Assembly: GCA_013398275.1 (NCBI GenBank)
Contig: VZSE01009986.1
Span: 1,214,794 to 1,278,793 of the forward strand
DNA: 64,000 nucleotides
Direction of reading: 5' to 3'
From: Promerops cafer
Taxonomy: Eukaryota > Chordata > Aves > Passeriformes > Nectariniidae
Part shown: positions 34,761 through 47,835 of the stretch, one piece after another
Numbering within the stretch: the first letter of the stretch is position 1
Layout: each line of letters begins with the position of its first letter
The notes under the pieces: generated by a model
What the model saw: the letters and a program-made list of their open reading frames with translations, nothing else
The model's database searches: none
What the model was told of the DNA's origin: nothing
Position numbers and translations under genes: made by a program

Positions 34761-37700
34761 TGTTAATTAACAAAATCATTAAAAATACAAAAAAACCCCA
34801 AAAAAACCCCTGCAATAAAATGAGCCCCGATGTGCAGTATTCCACCAATTCTTGCTCCATCACACGCGGAATTTTTGTCATAACTTGCTCTAAAAGAAAT
34901 TTAACATATTTGCTCCCAGACTGTCGATAGTGGTTAGCTGTGCCACTTGCAATGGACGCAACACAATATCTAATAGAAATTTAATGTATTTGCTCCCCCA
35001 AACCATCTGCAGTGATTTACTGTGATGATTGCAATGGGCTGTGTACATGATATCTAAAAGAAATTTAACTTATTTTCCCCCAAAATCCTCTGCAGTGGTG
35101 CTTGGGCTCTGTGCATGATAAAAGCTGTTCAACGTACACTTAAAAATCTGGTATTTCCTAAGAAAATGATTTTCATAAACTTTTCCTATCATTTCCTCAG
35201 CAAAAACAACCCATTATGAAACCTCTAAGTAGAATTCTCCCACAAGTTCAGCAAGTTGAGAAAGGGATGATTTACCCTCCTTGTTTTGTCCAGGAGTACA
35301 AGATAGCATATTTTAAAAGTTAATAAGTATTAAAAGCCACGAGGAGCACCAAAAGTGTCTTTCCAAGTGGCGTGCTCCCCGCAGCCGCGGCGCAGCGCAG
35401 CGCCTGCAGCTCCACGCAGAGCAGAGGTTATTCACATGGCTGTTCGAGAAACTCCATTCATATCTCTGACTACCTGGATTTGAATAGAAACCAGACAGCA
35501 ATTCTTTGGTCCCAGCCACTATTCGCCCCGCTGGACAATAGAGATTTGTTAGCACACAGGCACAAGCCCTGGGACACAAAGCTGGAGGCAGCAGAGATAG
35601 GGGCTTCACTGCACAGGAAATTACAGCTTTTGATGCACTGTTGGCAGGTCTGTCGGTTCAGAACAGCAACATGCCTGTGCCATGTTTAAGAGCTCCTGAC
35701 TGCCATTTTTAACCACCTAGAATGTCATAAAAGCTTTATTGTCGCAGTACATAAAATCATGAAGTCCATATGGTTACTTTTCAGCTTCCCTGGGTCTGGA
35801 AGGCAGAAGCATGATCTGGCTGGAGATTTTTATTTGGGGGGAGTGGTGGGGGGGAGAATTAGAATTTGAGGACAAAAAACTTCAAAGTGTTTACAAAAGC
35901 AGAGATTTGTTACCAAGGCAGCTGATGTCCAGCCTGAGATGGGGTGGTGTTCTAATGGACTTGGTTTAGTGGTGGCTGTAAGGGGACATGGCTGGGCAGC
36001 TTATTTCATCCTAAAAGGTCCAGTAAATTTACTCCATGCAGCTCCAGTACCAGCTGTGGAGAAGAACATTGTTCAGTTGTGTCAACTTGCCAAACACAAA
36101 AATAAATTAAGAAAAACCAAACTGCTCACTGTCTGGTACCTCCCATTTCCCCTACTTTCCCCCCGGTCTGGAGTTAAAATGAGAACTGCTTGGAGACTGG
36201 GCTTTAATCTGCTGATTGGAGCCAATGAGCAGAAATTATTGAGATTAGAAAACCAACCAGTGGGTTTTATTAGCTGAGAAGCCAGCCCCTCGCTGTGTGC
36301 GGCGCCGCAGCCGCGCGCGGGGGCTCGGGGCAGTCCTCTCCCAAAGAGCGGGAGCGTTGGGGCTGGTCCTCCTCTCTTTTTGTATTTTTCCATAAATCTT
36401 ACCTCCCCTACCACCTTAGCACCAGATGAAATACCCGGTCCAACGGGCTTTTAGACTGTTAAAATTCTGCCAGGCACACAGTGTGAGGGTGTCTCTAGGT
36501 GTGAGTGCACCCCGAGCGGGATGACTTGGCTCTTCTTCACCCAGGAAAAACAATGCAAGTGAGAGTTGTATATTGCAGTTGGGAAGTGTGTGTTAGTTAT
36601 GAGCTGCAGCCGTACAAAGCATCATAAAATACAGAAACAAACGTTGGGCTGTTTGCTGCCGTTAAGCATGTTTTTATCAACACAATCCTGGTGAGCTCAG
36701 GAAAAGGGGGAGAATTTTAAAGCAAGGAAGGTCCATCTTCCAGGGAGACACCTGGGAAGAGCAGTGCTAATGCTCTGCACCAGCCCAGGAGGCAGATGAT
36801 GGACTTGCTTCCACTGGTCCTTTGAGCAACTGAGGGGCAAAAAAAAGGCTGGATGACTGAAAGAACACACTTCTAAAAAAGGTGCTTCTTGTACAACTGA
36901 CAAGCACCCATACACATGAGGGGTCAGGTCATAGAATTTTCAGCTGCTGTTTCAGAGCATTAAAAATATAAATGTGAATGTAAATACTTTTCACAGGAGT
37001 CAGTTTTGTCTGAGTAATTATATAACTTCCTTGAATTCTCTTCCTCATGGAGTACAATGGCTTGGGTGTATTACTTCTCAGTAAAACTTAGCTAGATTGT
37101 AATCTAGCCCAATTCTTATCACCTATTTTGATTTTTTTTTTTCTTGCTGGTACTGACAAGCCCAGAAGGACCTACCTAAAATAGGCCTTTGAACAAAAAC
37201 ATTTATTTTTAATAAAGGTTAAGGATATTGATAGCTCTATCTACAAAACACTTTTAGATGAAATTCCATGGTATTCTTAAAATTCAGCAACCTTTTCTGT
37301 TACCTGTAAGACTGCTAATACTTAATATTTATCCAGATGCTAATGTTACAACCTAACCCCTTGAAAGTGCTGTCTAAAAAAAAAATGTGCTGAAAAGTTA
37401 AATTCTGTCCCTGCCATTCGGTCATAAGATTTTGAGTATCTGTTAAGCACATAGTTCTGAATGGAAACCAGACCATTATAGGCAGGCAAAAAGTATTTCT
37501 GCATAATCAAAGCAGCCATAAGAGGAATGTCTGGGCATAACCCGCCCCCGACAGCATCCGCAGACTCAGCCTGGACATGGGAATAATCCCATGAGGCACA
37601 TAAGAAAAGGATGCTGATGGCTCTTCTCATGTGGTCAGGGTTTATTTGAACTGCACACAGAAATAACAGATAATTCCAAAGTCAGTTTTCACAACTCCAG

Positions 37701-40700
37701 TTACAACTATTCCAAGGGAAAGCTCGAATATAAAGCCTGAACCACTGTCACAACCCCTAACAGCCTTGGAAGTTGCAGCAGATGCAGAAGACCAGCGCGT
37801 GTATAATCCAACCATTAATAGATGGCATTGCATTGCAGGGTTGGTTGCCAATAAAAATGCATCAGGTATGCTGAGATCTCACAAATACACTTGGCAATTT
37901 AACAAAAAATGTGGAATCCTAAGAATTCCATTTTATCTTAATAATAGCCAGCAGATGCTGTAATCGTTTCAGACCCGCAGTGTTGATTAATAGTACTCAA
38001 CAGTTTCAAATGTTAAGAACTCAAAAGATAACAATTGGGTGTTTTGATACAAGGATAACATGGAAACATGTGTTTCCCTAAGAAGCACCAGGACATAGAG
38101 ACTGATGACATCACCTTTTCAAACAGACTTCAGTCATTCCTGCCCTCCCTGTTCTGCCTGAGAGTAGCTCAAACCATCTGCAGCTGCCCTGTACCATAAC
38201 ACAAAGAAATGAACCCCACTGCCAGCAGTGACCTGGGTAAAACTGCACATTTCTGAGTGCTGAGGTCTGCATCTCAAACCCAGGAAGCCTCCTGCATTAG
38301 CAGTTAATTGTGTGGGAATGAATATTGCAGGAAGCCTGGGAATGGGAATTCTGCTGCCCGGTAGCAGGTCCCTTTCCACCACAGCAGCTCTGGGATCCTG
38401 CACAATTTGGGTTTGCAGCACCACGTTGCTCATCCCTGCAGTTAACCCTGTTAAAGGCCAGGCTGCGTGGGGTGAGGTGCCCAGCTGCAAGGGCTGGGTG
38501 GGCAGCACGTGGAGCATGAACGTGTCCCCTCACGGGCCCTGCCCTCAGCTCAGAGCTGCTCTGACACGCAGGGGACAGGGGCTGGGTGCTCTGGGGTGGC
38601 TTCAGCCCACGCAGGGTGAGCCCAGCGCTGGCACAGGCACTGCTTATCCAGTGCAGGCACACTGGAATGCCGTGAGTCCAGCAAGGCATCCGTCCCCAAA
38701 ATTCTATCAGTCCATTTACTGATTCTCAATTTGGTAACCAAATCAGTTTATAGCTCTCTTGGAAAATACCTTGTCATACCAGTATTCAAGGCTTTCCTAC
38801 TTCGCTTTTTCCAGGCTTTGAGCACACATCCATCCCTCCGTTCCCATGTACAGGTCCACAGTGCCTCTGTAAATAGTGCTACATCTTGAGTCTGATGTCA
38901 TGAACAAAAAGGATTCATCTGGTCTGTGAGCAGAAGTGGTCAGGGTTTCACCACGCACTGCAATTCCCAGTCTCCCGTATTCACTTACATTTCCAGCTGC
39001 ACGCACGCCAGTGCCCTGGAGTGGCAGCAGCTCCATTTACATAACCAGGGCTGGGTACCCCGGGGGCTCAGGCTGGGGCTGAGCCCCCCAGTGCAGGCAG
39101 GCAGAGAGCTCTCACCTCACTGAGAATGCTGCTCCTCACGGGGCAGGCTGGGGGAGCCCACCAGGGCAGCCACGGTACACAGGGTGGTTGTGCCATGGAC
39201 ATAAAACCCTCCCCTGCAGCTGGCTGTGATGAATGGCTCTTCCTACTCGGATTTATCTCTTTAGGTAGAGCCTCACATTCAGACTATTAAGATGATCAAC
39301 ACGTCTGCAGAGAAGGTTCACATTAAAAAGATCCTAGTTACAAAACAGAATACGTTCAAGTTTGCCATATATTATTTTCTGCTAAAGATTTAAATATCAT
39401 GTGGCTTTAGCTTTCTTTCTGTTCACTGAATATCAAGGTCAATTAGGAATGATGTCTGGCTAGTACTCTCAGAGCAGATTAGACAGTTGCATCAAAAACT
39501 AGGACCATGTATAGGTCATCTGTTACTGTGACCTAGATTTCTGAGAATCTGTTCAATTTGTTTTATTGAAAATGTGGTCCTTTCTCAGTTCTGTTTCTCA
39601 TAGCAAACCTTTCTGTAATAGCAGAAAATAGCTTTATTAGATACTTAGAGACATTGCTTACTACTTCTGCTAAGACACAAAGAAAATCAAATCCATGCAG
39701 CAGACCTGTGCCTGTCATCCATTTAATTTTAAAATAACTTAAGGTTCTGAAAGGCTTATGCCTTATAATCTAAAGCATTTGGTCCACATGCCAAATACTA
39801 AGCAGTCTGAAATACATAATAGCTTAGCTCCAGCTTTGTTTGCCCTATTTAATTCATTTTTTGCCTTCAGTAACCAGTGTGTAGATGCAATATTTCTGCA
39901 GTCTACTTTGGAAAAGAAGGAAGTATATTTGAGTGGGGCTATTTTGTTTGTGCCTGTGTGAGCTTTGTGGTGCCCTGGCAGGAGAGTTGGTGTGGATTGC
40001 CCAGATCCAGACATCCCTCCCAACCCTGCCTATTTACTGAGGATAAGGATGGTGCTGTCTGAATCCTGACACTTTACAGTACATCCACCTGTGCTTGCTG
40101 GGTTGTCATTCTGAAACCACATAAAAGCAGATTTCCATTTGGAACATTTTAGCCAAATTTCCTCTCCTCTCACAGCTCTTAATTGTTCTGGTAGAAAGCA
40201 ATTACTAGAAGAGAGACCATGCAAACCCCGCTGTTGGTGGTGTAAGTACTGGCGAGAGGGAAGACAAGAAGGTGAATCTTAAAATATTAGAAACTATTTT
40301 CTAAACACCAATGAGTTCAGTGTAAAAGAAAAAATAATGAATGTAAAATATAAAAATATTGAAGTGATTGCAGAACTCACAAGCCAAAGACCACCAACCA
40401 AATTTGAGTATTACTGTCGTCATCAGTCTCTCTGGCTCTATCGTGCTGAGGTACAAAGCACATCTGGAACATCTGTGCTCTCATCACACCCCAGGACAAA
40501 AGGTCGTTCATACGATCAAACGTCAGGAGAAAGGGCACCAAAAAAGAAAATATGCCAATAGGTTGAGGTTCACAAATGAAAATCTGCAGTACGTTTCTCC
40601 CTCCCTCATATATCGATCTTAGGAAATCTGTTCCCATTTTTTCAAAATTCTAAAGCCAGTTCTACCTACTCATCTGAATTTTATACTACTTTCATATTCA

Positions 40701-43700
40701 AACTTTTATGTGCATCTCACAGCACACTGGGACTAATTTATTTTATAGGCAAGATAAAACCCTGCAATATTTGGTGACGTTATCCAAAGATCATTCTTCT
40801 AAATGAACATAAGTACATTTTCTCCTTTTTGTTTCACATGATGGCTGCATTTAAATAGGCTAAATGTATAATTCAGAGAAGAATGGCTGAGTCCTGCTCA
40901 CCTGGGGGTCATATCCACATCCATCCAATATTTAAAAGCACGCAGAAGCAAAGAAATTAAATATATAAGAGGCGGGGGAGGAAGTCTTTTTTCCAACGGA
41001 ATATTTGCCTGGTAACCAGATAGAAGAGACCGCCTCTTTTTTTACCCCCAAATCACAGTTAGTTGTTCTACCAGTCTTTGAAGACACTTCTATTTTAAAT
41101 TTTAACACCTGAAGGAACAGTTCAAGATGTGCTGCTCTGGCTGAGCCACACACAGTGGGAGGGAAGTCTCACAGAAACACAGCTGAAGCTCTGAAGCCAA
41201 CACTGCGTGATCAACGCACGTTCAGACCACGCATCAACAAGGCTGAATGAATTTGGTGTGAGAGTGGGGAAAAAAGAGCAAGGAAATACAGTGGAAATCC
41301 ATCCATGGTGTGGATGGGACCATGCTTAGGATGGGATGTTTCCCTGTCAGCCTGGAGCACATCCAGCCAGGCCTTGTGGTACTGCTGGAGCTGACTGGGA
41401 GTGACCACGGCCAGAAGATGGGAGCCAGGATCTTGCAGAGGTTCAGTGAGATCAGGGTCTGTGTGGCACCTGCTCAGCTCACAAGGAACATGCTCCTCAT
41501 GGAAAGAATAACACGCTTCCAGCTAAGCCAGATGTTGGCAAGGGATAAGACATCTCATAACCTTTGTGAGGAGGATGGGGAGAAAGCCACGTGAGGATTC
41601 ATTTTCCTGCTCATTACAATGTCATCGTAATGTCATTTTCTTTGCTTCAGTTATATACAGTTACTGGAAGTAAAATCTTTATTGCAGTGAGTGTATCGTG
41701 AAATGGAGCCTTACAAAGTGGCAGCATAAAACTGACCTGGAGGTGCCACACTGCCAAAACTGAGCCAAAAAGCGAGATTTTACAGGTATTTCATTTGAGA
41801 AGAACTTCAAATCTTGAAGTCTATCAGATGAGAATTGCTGGATTATAAAGATGAAAACCAGGAACTAATTATCTTCAAAGGGACAGTTATCAACGAATCA
41901 GGAGGAGACATTACGATTATGAAAAGCAAATCCTCCATTTGATCCCTCTCCATCCATACTGCTTCCCAAGCAGATAACGTAAGCGTTATCCATATGGAAT
42001 TGTTAATATTCCAAACAGGGAATCAAATATACAAGTCCCAGTTAGCATATTTTTTTTAAATCTGTATTTTTATAGTGTTGTGTATGATCAGTGTGTGAAC
42101 AGGGACACATGGCAGCAGTTCCATGGGGGTCATGTCCTTGGTCTGAAGTCACAGGAACCCATCTGAACAAAACAGACCTCAGATTTCTCTCACGATTACT
42201 TTGCAACATATTTTCCCCATCTTTGCCCATTAAAAGTGCAGGTTCTGGGCATGTCTTCAGTGTCTCACATGGGAAAACAAAAGTGATTCCTGTGAAGCAC
42301 ATCCAGGGGCAGGCATCGTGCTGGGGTGAGCCCACCCAATGCACTGCCCCACCCAAAGAGACCTTAACTCCAAACCTGGGATTCTCTGACATGATCCAGC
42401 CACATAATACATCCAGAAACAATGACAAGGGAACCTCAGCTGGACTCTTGGGACCAGCAGGGGATCCAGTGGTGCTTCCTGCCCTCCCTGCCCTGGCAAA
42501 GGCCTGCAAGTCCAGCTCCTTCCAACCTCAGCACAACAAGGCAATTCTCTGCAACACAGGAGCTAATTTTTGTGAAAACTGTCAGTCAGACTGCTGACTC
42601 TGCCAGCAATTTCTAAAAAGCTAAAAGGCAGAAAACAATCTCGGTAACGGAATCACCTGCAGTTAGGATCATCTCTCTCCTTCTCGAAACAGGCATGGGA
42701 ACTATGCCTGAATTCACAGCTAATGGGAAATCTTTTGATCTTCACAGACACAAAGCTGCCAGCCAAGAAGAGCAGTCAGCACAGGGGGACCTTCTGAAGA
42801 AGCACTTATCCTAAATTCACCACCACAATAAAGGTGACACATCCTGGGTCTGGAGCAGCGCAGTCCTCAGTGATGAAGACCTGTGAGCATGTTTAATACA
42901 GCAGAAAAGACAACGTTATTTATATCTCACAAAGCTGCTTACCCAGCGTTAGATGTGCCCGGGTATAGTGCAATTGCAGGAATCCATCAGGAGGACACCT
43001 GAGATTCCTCTCCATTAAAAGTGATGGATCTAACACAGCCAATCATCTTCATGGCAACAAATGTTATCTTAAAAGACTGGGGATAAAAGTTCACAGGGAA
43101 GCCGTGCAAATTCATGAAAAGAAAAATGCATTCCTGGTGACTGAACGCACAGAAGCCTGTCTCCAGAAGTCTGTGTGTGTTGAAAAATGTCTGGAAGACA
43201 AGAGATGATTAGCAGGAAATATGCAAGCTTCTCTCCTTGTATCCTTCTCCAAACATCCATTAGCCACTGGTTTGATTTTATTTTAAGAGTCAGAACTGTT
43301 TTATTGATTGCAGCCAGCAGCTGCAATTCAGTAGTGGTCCGAAACATCCAAAGTAGTTTTTTCCCAACAATTTCTGAAGTTCTGTGAAATGAGATGACGA
43401 CACCATTACTGCAACATCCTGGGCTGAGATAATTTTGTTCCAGTCCAGGTACAAACATTTAATAAGTAGAGCTCCCTCCAAACCCATCCCTGCTTGTCTG
43501 CCCAGAACAACATCCCTTACACCACCCTTGGGGTGCTGGGAAGCTCTTACAGTGCTGAAGAAGCTCCTGATCCCCTCCCCAGCCTGCCTGGGTGAGACTC
43601 TGCTCAGTCCTTGGGGAAATGTGGTGTGGGGGCAGGCAGGGCTTGAGACATCACGTGCTGATCCCTTCACCTTGCACAGGACAACTCTGGAGACAGGACA

Positions 43701-46700
43701 GCGAGCTGGGCTCTAATCCAGACGATCACTTCTGTATAAGTAGGTCAGCAAGGAAGCCCCTGCCCATGGTTGTGTCTTCCAGCCCCTCCACCCACCAAAT
43801 TCGAAAACTATTTCCTTTAGGAGGTCACAGGAGGTGGAGTGTTTGATTCTGAGAGCTTATGTGTCTGTTCTAGAAATATAAAACAAGATTCACTTAAAAA
43901 ATAACATCTATTTCACCATTTTGATAGCTCAGAAAGAGTTTGGTGAAGCACCTAAAAAAATACAGGGCATCGCATTACTCAGTCTGGGATGTCAGACTGC
44001 AAGAACATTCGGAGTAGCTCAATCATAAATGCCTTATTTTAAAATATTTGGCAAAAAAAATCATAACCAAAATAACTTTACTTTTTAGCTGAAATCACTT
44101 GCTGAGTCTTAGCCTAGCATTTTGCAAGCGTGAGTGTCTAATATAATTTTCTTGCAAAATCACATCCCAGTAGGTCAAAAAAGCCTTCCTCTCTTTCACG
44201 TGCTCTTGAAACACAAGTTGGTACCTTGAGTTTCTGAAGACTCAAACCATTTTTCCCTGCTAACACGCAGTGCCAAGGTTCTGCTTCCCCACTATGACAC
44301 CAGACCATTCCCAAACCCAGGGCAGCGTTGCTGTGCTCTAACTGGCTCAGTTGTGCAGGTAAAGATGGTCAGAGACAGGACAGAACTCCTGAACCGTCAC
44401 TGGTTTACCTCAGAGAACCTTGTTTTACTGGTGACAGTCTTTCTGATTATTTAATTGCTCTGCACTGTAATTGTCAGAAACCTGCTCAGCTCAGTGATGT
44501 CTTCAGAGCAACCTGTGCCAGAACTGGCTAAAGCATCCTTTCAGCAGTTTCAGGAGAACTAAATGCAGATGCACCAGCCTGTGCTGCTGTTCAATATTTC
44601 ATTGTTTGCACAGTAGTAGGAGTCAGATTGTGCACACACATGCAGTTAATTATCTCCATGCCAAGTACTGCTTCATGGGCCGAGCCCTTTATCCTCACAC
44701 ATGGTCTGTATTCCTTGTTCCCAAACATGGAACTTTGCATTCAGCTGTACCAAAGCATTCACTTACACTTGATTTATCTAGAGATCCAAATCTGTGTCAC
44801 TCTTCTGTCTAAAAACCCCAAACCTGCTGATATGGGATACTGCATTTCTCCCAGGCCAGAAACCACGATGCTTTAGGATGTGGCCAAGTCATTCTAAGGC
44901 AGCGCCAACTGGATCAAGTTCCCACTTGGAAGTGCATTTAGACCTCCCCGTTTGTCATTTGTTAATCCTTTTAACATTTGCCACAGCAAATTTGTATCAT
45001 ACCAGTTTAAATTGTCATTCGGCATTAAGTCAAACACCTTACAAAAGTCTAGGGTATGTTGCATCCACAAGCAAGCTTGTCAACTTAGAATGAGATCAAA
45101 AGAACTTGGTAAGTCCTCCCTAAATTGCTGGAAACTGGTACTAACAGCATTTCTCCCAGGTCCCAGAAGAGCTCTGCATCTGTTTTCTCTAGGATCACCA
45201 TCACAGCACTATGTTCTAAAAGGGCAAATTGAACAGACTTGTAGCTTTGTCCCCCAGTTTTATATAGCCCCCCACACTTGTCAAGTAATAGTCCCAAGGA
45301 ATTTCTGGACAGTTAAAAATAATCTCCAGTGGTCACTGTAGAACACTGCTGAATCTGAAGTGTTTGGCCATGGCATTGCTAGTTAAACACACACACAAAT
45401 TTCAGTGAAACAGCAATAACTAAAATTACTGCCAGCAATTCCATGCTCTCGTCTCCCCAAGGTGTATTTGCATGCTTACCCTGCTGAAGTAATTTACCTC
45501 GACAAAGAAAACACATTCTTATAGTACAATTAAAGCTTGTTCCAGGACAAAGCAAATGTGCTTGCACATGGCATTTCTGTGGGTGCTCCAGGCAGGCAGT
45601 AAGACACTGTCATGTGCTGAGGACAATCCTGGCCCCACTTTCCTTCACTGGGGTCACACACCTCCCTCATGAGAGACACAGCTACAGCACAGGGGGTGGG
45701 AGGAAAAGGGAAGCTGTTTTACTACCAGATGCATATGTAAAATTTATTTAGTGATACTTCAGGGCAGTGCTGTTGGGATTCCTGCCCTGCTAAATAAAAG
45801 CCTTATTGTGAGGAGCTAGTAGAATGATTGGATTAGGGTGTAAGAATTGTGCAGGCACCGTAAATAAAAAGAGCACAAGAAACATCCACTAAATCAACTC
45901 AACCCTGAACAGTTACCTCTTACAAACAGGTTAACCACTGTGTTTCAGGCTTTGTATGCAAATTTTGAGGGAACCATTTTCTTCGTACAGAAACCCGTTC
46001 TCTCCACTGTAATTTGAAAGAAAACCCCGTGTGCTCCAAATATTCAATACTTTCATTCATGGAAAAAGTCTTGCTCAGCAGTCACTGCCTCCTGAGTGGT
46101 GGCCTTACAGGGATCCCAGTTTACAAGGTGTTCTGTGCAGAGAACAGAGTTGGGCTTTCAGGGACCCCTGTCAGCATCTGGGGAGGGTCCACTTAAAGCT
46201 TTTTTCACAACAAAAAATAATAATTAAGGAATAACAATAGAGGTGGCAGCTGCCAGCTCTAGTTTCAGTGCTGCCTAGGTGAAAGAAGTCTGAGAGAAAG
46301 GAAGGTATGTTGAAGGTTCAGGGCAGACCATAACTTTTGGAGTGTGCCTTGCACATATTGCCCACTTAGAGTTTCCAGAGAACTATTTTATCACTTCGGA
46401 GTCTGTCCAAAAAATCTGATGGAGAGCTTTCAACTTTGCAAAGGGGAAGGAGTGTGCAGCCAGGCTATAGACATAACATGTACAGTTTAACTTGCAGAAG
46501 AAATTCAGGCTCTGAAATCATGAAACAAGATGAAAGTTCCTACCTCAAAGGTCATTGGAAGGATAAAGGAGGAAGAAGTAGTGAATTGAGAAAAAAGCCT
46601 CTCTCACAATGTCGTTTAAATATAAACACACTGTTTTGGTTTGTTAAAACCAAAATTTCATGCTTGACTTGAAGTGAGTTTCCTTGATTTATGTTATACC

Positions 46701-46804
46701 TACCACATGTAGTCACCCTTCACACTGGGACACTCCTGAGGCTTAACACTCCAGGCTGAGCACTGCTTGTGATTAATTCAAATTGTCTTTGTTCTTTCCA
46801 CCAG
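34761..46804. other. Intronic interval between CpG island and miR-181 host exons
   Basis: Besides the tandem triplication near 34.9-35.1 kb there is a small GC-rich patch at 36285-36370 (GGCGCCGCAGCCGCGCGCGG). The rest is ordinary AT-rich sequence with short ORFs only. First exons of the miR-181 host transcript should lie in or near its left end but I cannot place them. Confidence 0.6.
34889..35121. repeat. Diverged tandem triplication, unit about 80 bp
   Basis: Three head-to-tail copies start at 34889, 34969 and 35053. Each begins TCTAAAAGAAATTTAA or close to it (TCTAATAG in copy 2), then TATTTGCTCCC or TATTTTCCCCC, and ends near GCAATGG and CATGATA. Copies differ by many substitutions and small indels, so the duplication is old. 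It lies just 3' of the 33.5-34.8 kb CpG island. Confidence 0.8.
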
Positions 46805-46833
46805 CTCCTACTCCAACTGATGGCAAGAAAAAG
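46805..46833 (+). ncRNA. MIR181A2HG: Predicted exon of miR-181a-2/b-2 host transcript (29 nt)
   Basis: On the plus strand a pyrimidine-rich acceptor (TTGTTCTTTCCACCAG) precedes a 29-nt segment ending GGCAAGAAAAAG before a consensus GTGAGA donor. It lies about 0.9 kb upstream of miR-181a-2. The segment is open in one frame (PTPTDGKKK), which continues into the next predicted exon. A host lncRNA (MIR181A2HG) is known at this place in mammals; assignment to it rests on position and strand, not on sequence similarity I can confirm. Confidence 0.45.
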
Positions 46834-47287
46834 GTGAGACTAATTTTTGGAGAATTCTTTTGATTTTCAGTATCAGCTGATGTTTCATGATACCATTAAA
46901 ATCAATCAGCTTAAGTGCAGGCTACAAACTGTAATCCTGGAGCAAGATTGCATCAAGTACTTTATTAGACAATACACTTATTGTTAAATTACATGTATCA
47001 GCTCAGGATATTCAGAGAGAAACTGTTAGATCCCTACAACAAGAGAAAATACTCCAAATTTAGAGCCTGTTTCCAGTATTTAAGCAGTAAATTATCCCCA
47101 CTGACTCTGTAGGCTCCACTGCACTCACAGGAAAGTTATTTCAGATAGAGCAGCAGATTTACTTTTTAACCAACAAACTGCAAATAAGTCATCTCTCTGG
47201 AACCACGCAAGCCAGGTGGAAAAGGTGAACATAATTAGATGTAATATAGAGATTTAAAGAGATTAAACTCCCTTTTCCTCTTTTTAG

Positions 47288-47344
47288 GGGAAAGAAGAGC
47301 CAAGACAGGAGCTGTGGAAATACAGACATTATGTACTCCACTAA
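47288..47344 (+). ncRNA. MIR181A2HG: Predicted exon of miR-181a-2/b-2 host transcript (57 nt)
   Basis: On the plus strand a very strong pyrimidine tract (CCCTTTTCCTCTTTTTAG) precedes 57 nt ending TCCACTAA before GTAAGA. The exon is open as GKEEPRQELWKYRHYVLH and its last three bases are a TAA stop in the same frame as the preceding 29-nt exon. It ends about 420 bases before the miR-181a-2 hairpin. It is probably a non-coding exon of the host transcript; the short open frame is noted because it crosses a splice junction. Confidence 0.5.
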
Positions 47345-47749
47345 GTAAGATCCCCTTCTGTCATTTGTTGGTTTAGCACTATGGGTGAGCCCCCACCCCC
47401 AATTTTTTTTTCAGGTGAACTTTATAAAGAAATCTGAATTATTATAAACATCCTTAGTGCTGCTATTGAGAACATGCATATCCACAAGAGGAAAGGCTTT
47501 TTCCACAACTGCAACTCCAATATATTCAAAGGTGGTTTAATAAATACTAAGTCAACTCAGCATCCATAACGAGAGCGTTACACTTCTGCAATTCATTAGT
47601 CCTCGAGGTTCCATTCCGTAATTAAAATACTTTGCAGTTTAAGGCTTTACAATAAAGAATGTGCAGTCCTCAGCAGTGTTTCCACTGCCAGTCTATGGAA
47701 AACATATGCATGGAAAATCTGTGCAGTGCATGTATACAGCCATCTTTGG

Positions 47750-47835
47750 ATAGCTTCAGTGAACATTCAACGCTGTCGGTGAGTTTGAGAACTAGAAAAA
47801 ACCATCGACCGTTGACTGTACCTTGAGGTTTATCA
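47750..47835 (+). ncRNA. MIR181A2: microRNA hairpin miR-181a-2
   Basis: The 5p arm at 47762-47784 contains AACATTCAACGCTGTCGG followed by TGAGT and is identical to mature miR-181a-5p, seed ACATTCA. The 3p arm lies at 47801-47822 (ACCATCGACCGTTGACTG then TACC) after a short A-rich loop. The stem is closed by CTTCA at 47754-47758 pairing with TGAGG at 47824-47828. It is on the plus strand, antisense to NR6A1, about 0.9 kb before miR-181b-2, matching the known synteny. The flank TACCTTGAGG resembles the human mir-181a-2 precursor (TACCTTGGGG). miR-181a tunes T- and B-lymphocyte signalling and differentiation by repressing target mRNAs in the cytoplasm. Plus-strand exon candidates on both sides suggest it is processed from an intron. 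Confidence 0.97.

Noticed and set aside
39433..39441. TCAAGGTCA, an extended half-site bound by NR5A/NR6A receptors
   Set aside because: A nine-base match is expected about once by chance in both strands of 64 kb, and there is no second half-site beside it.
44910..44935. Minus-strand peptide WELDP resembling the missing NR6A1 ELDPG exon
   Set aside because: Similarity is limited to three residues, with no flanking splice sites and wrong residues on both sides.
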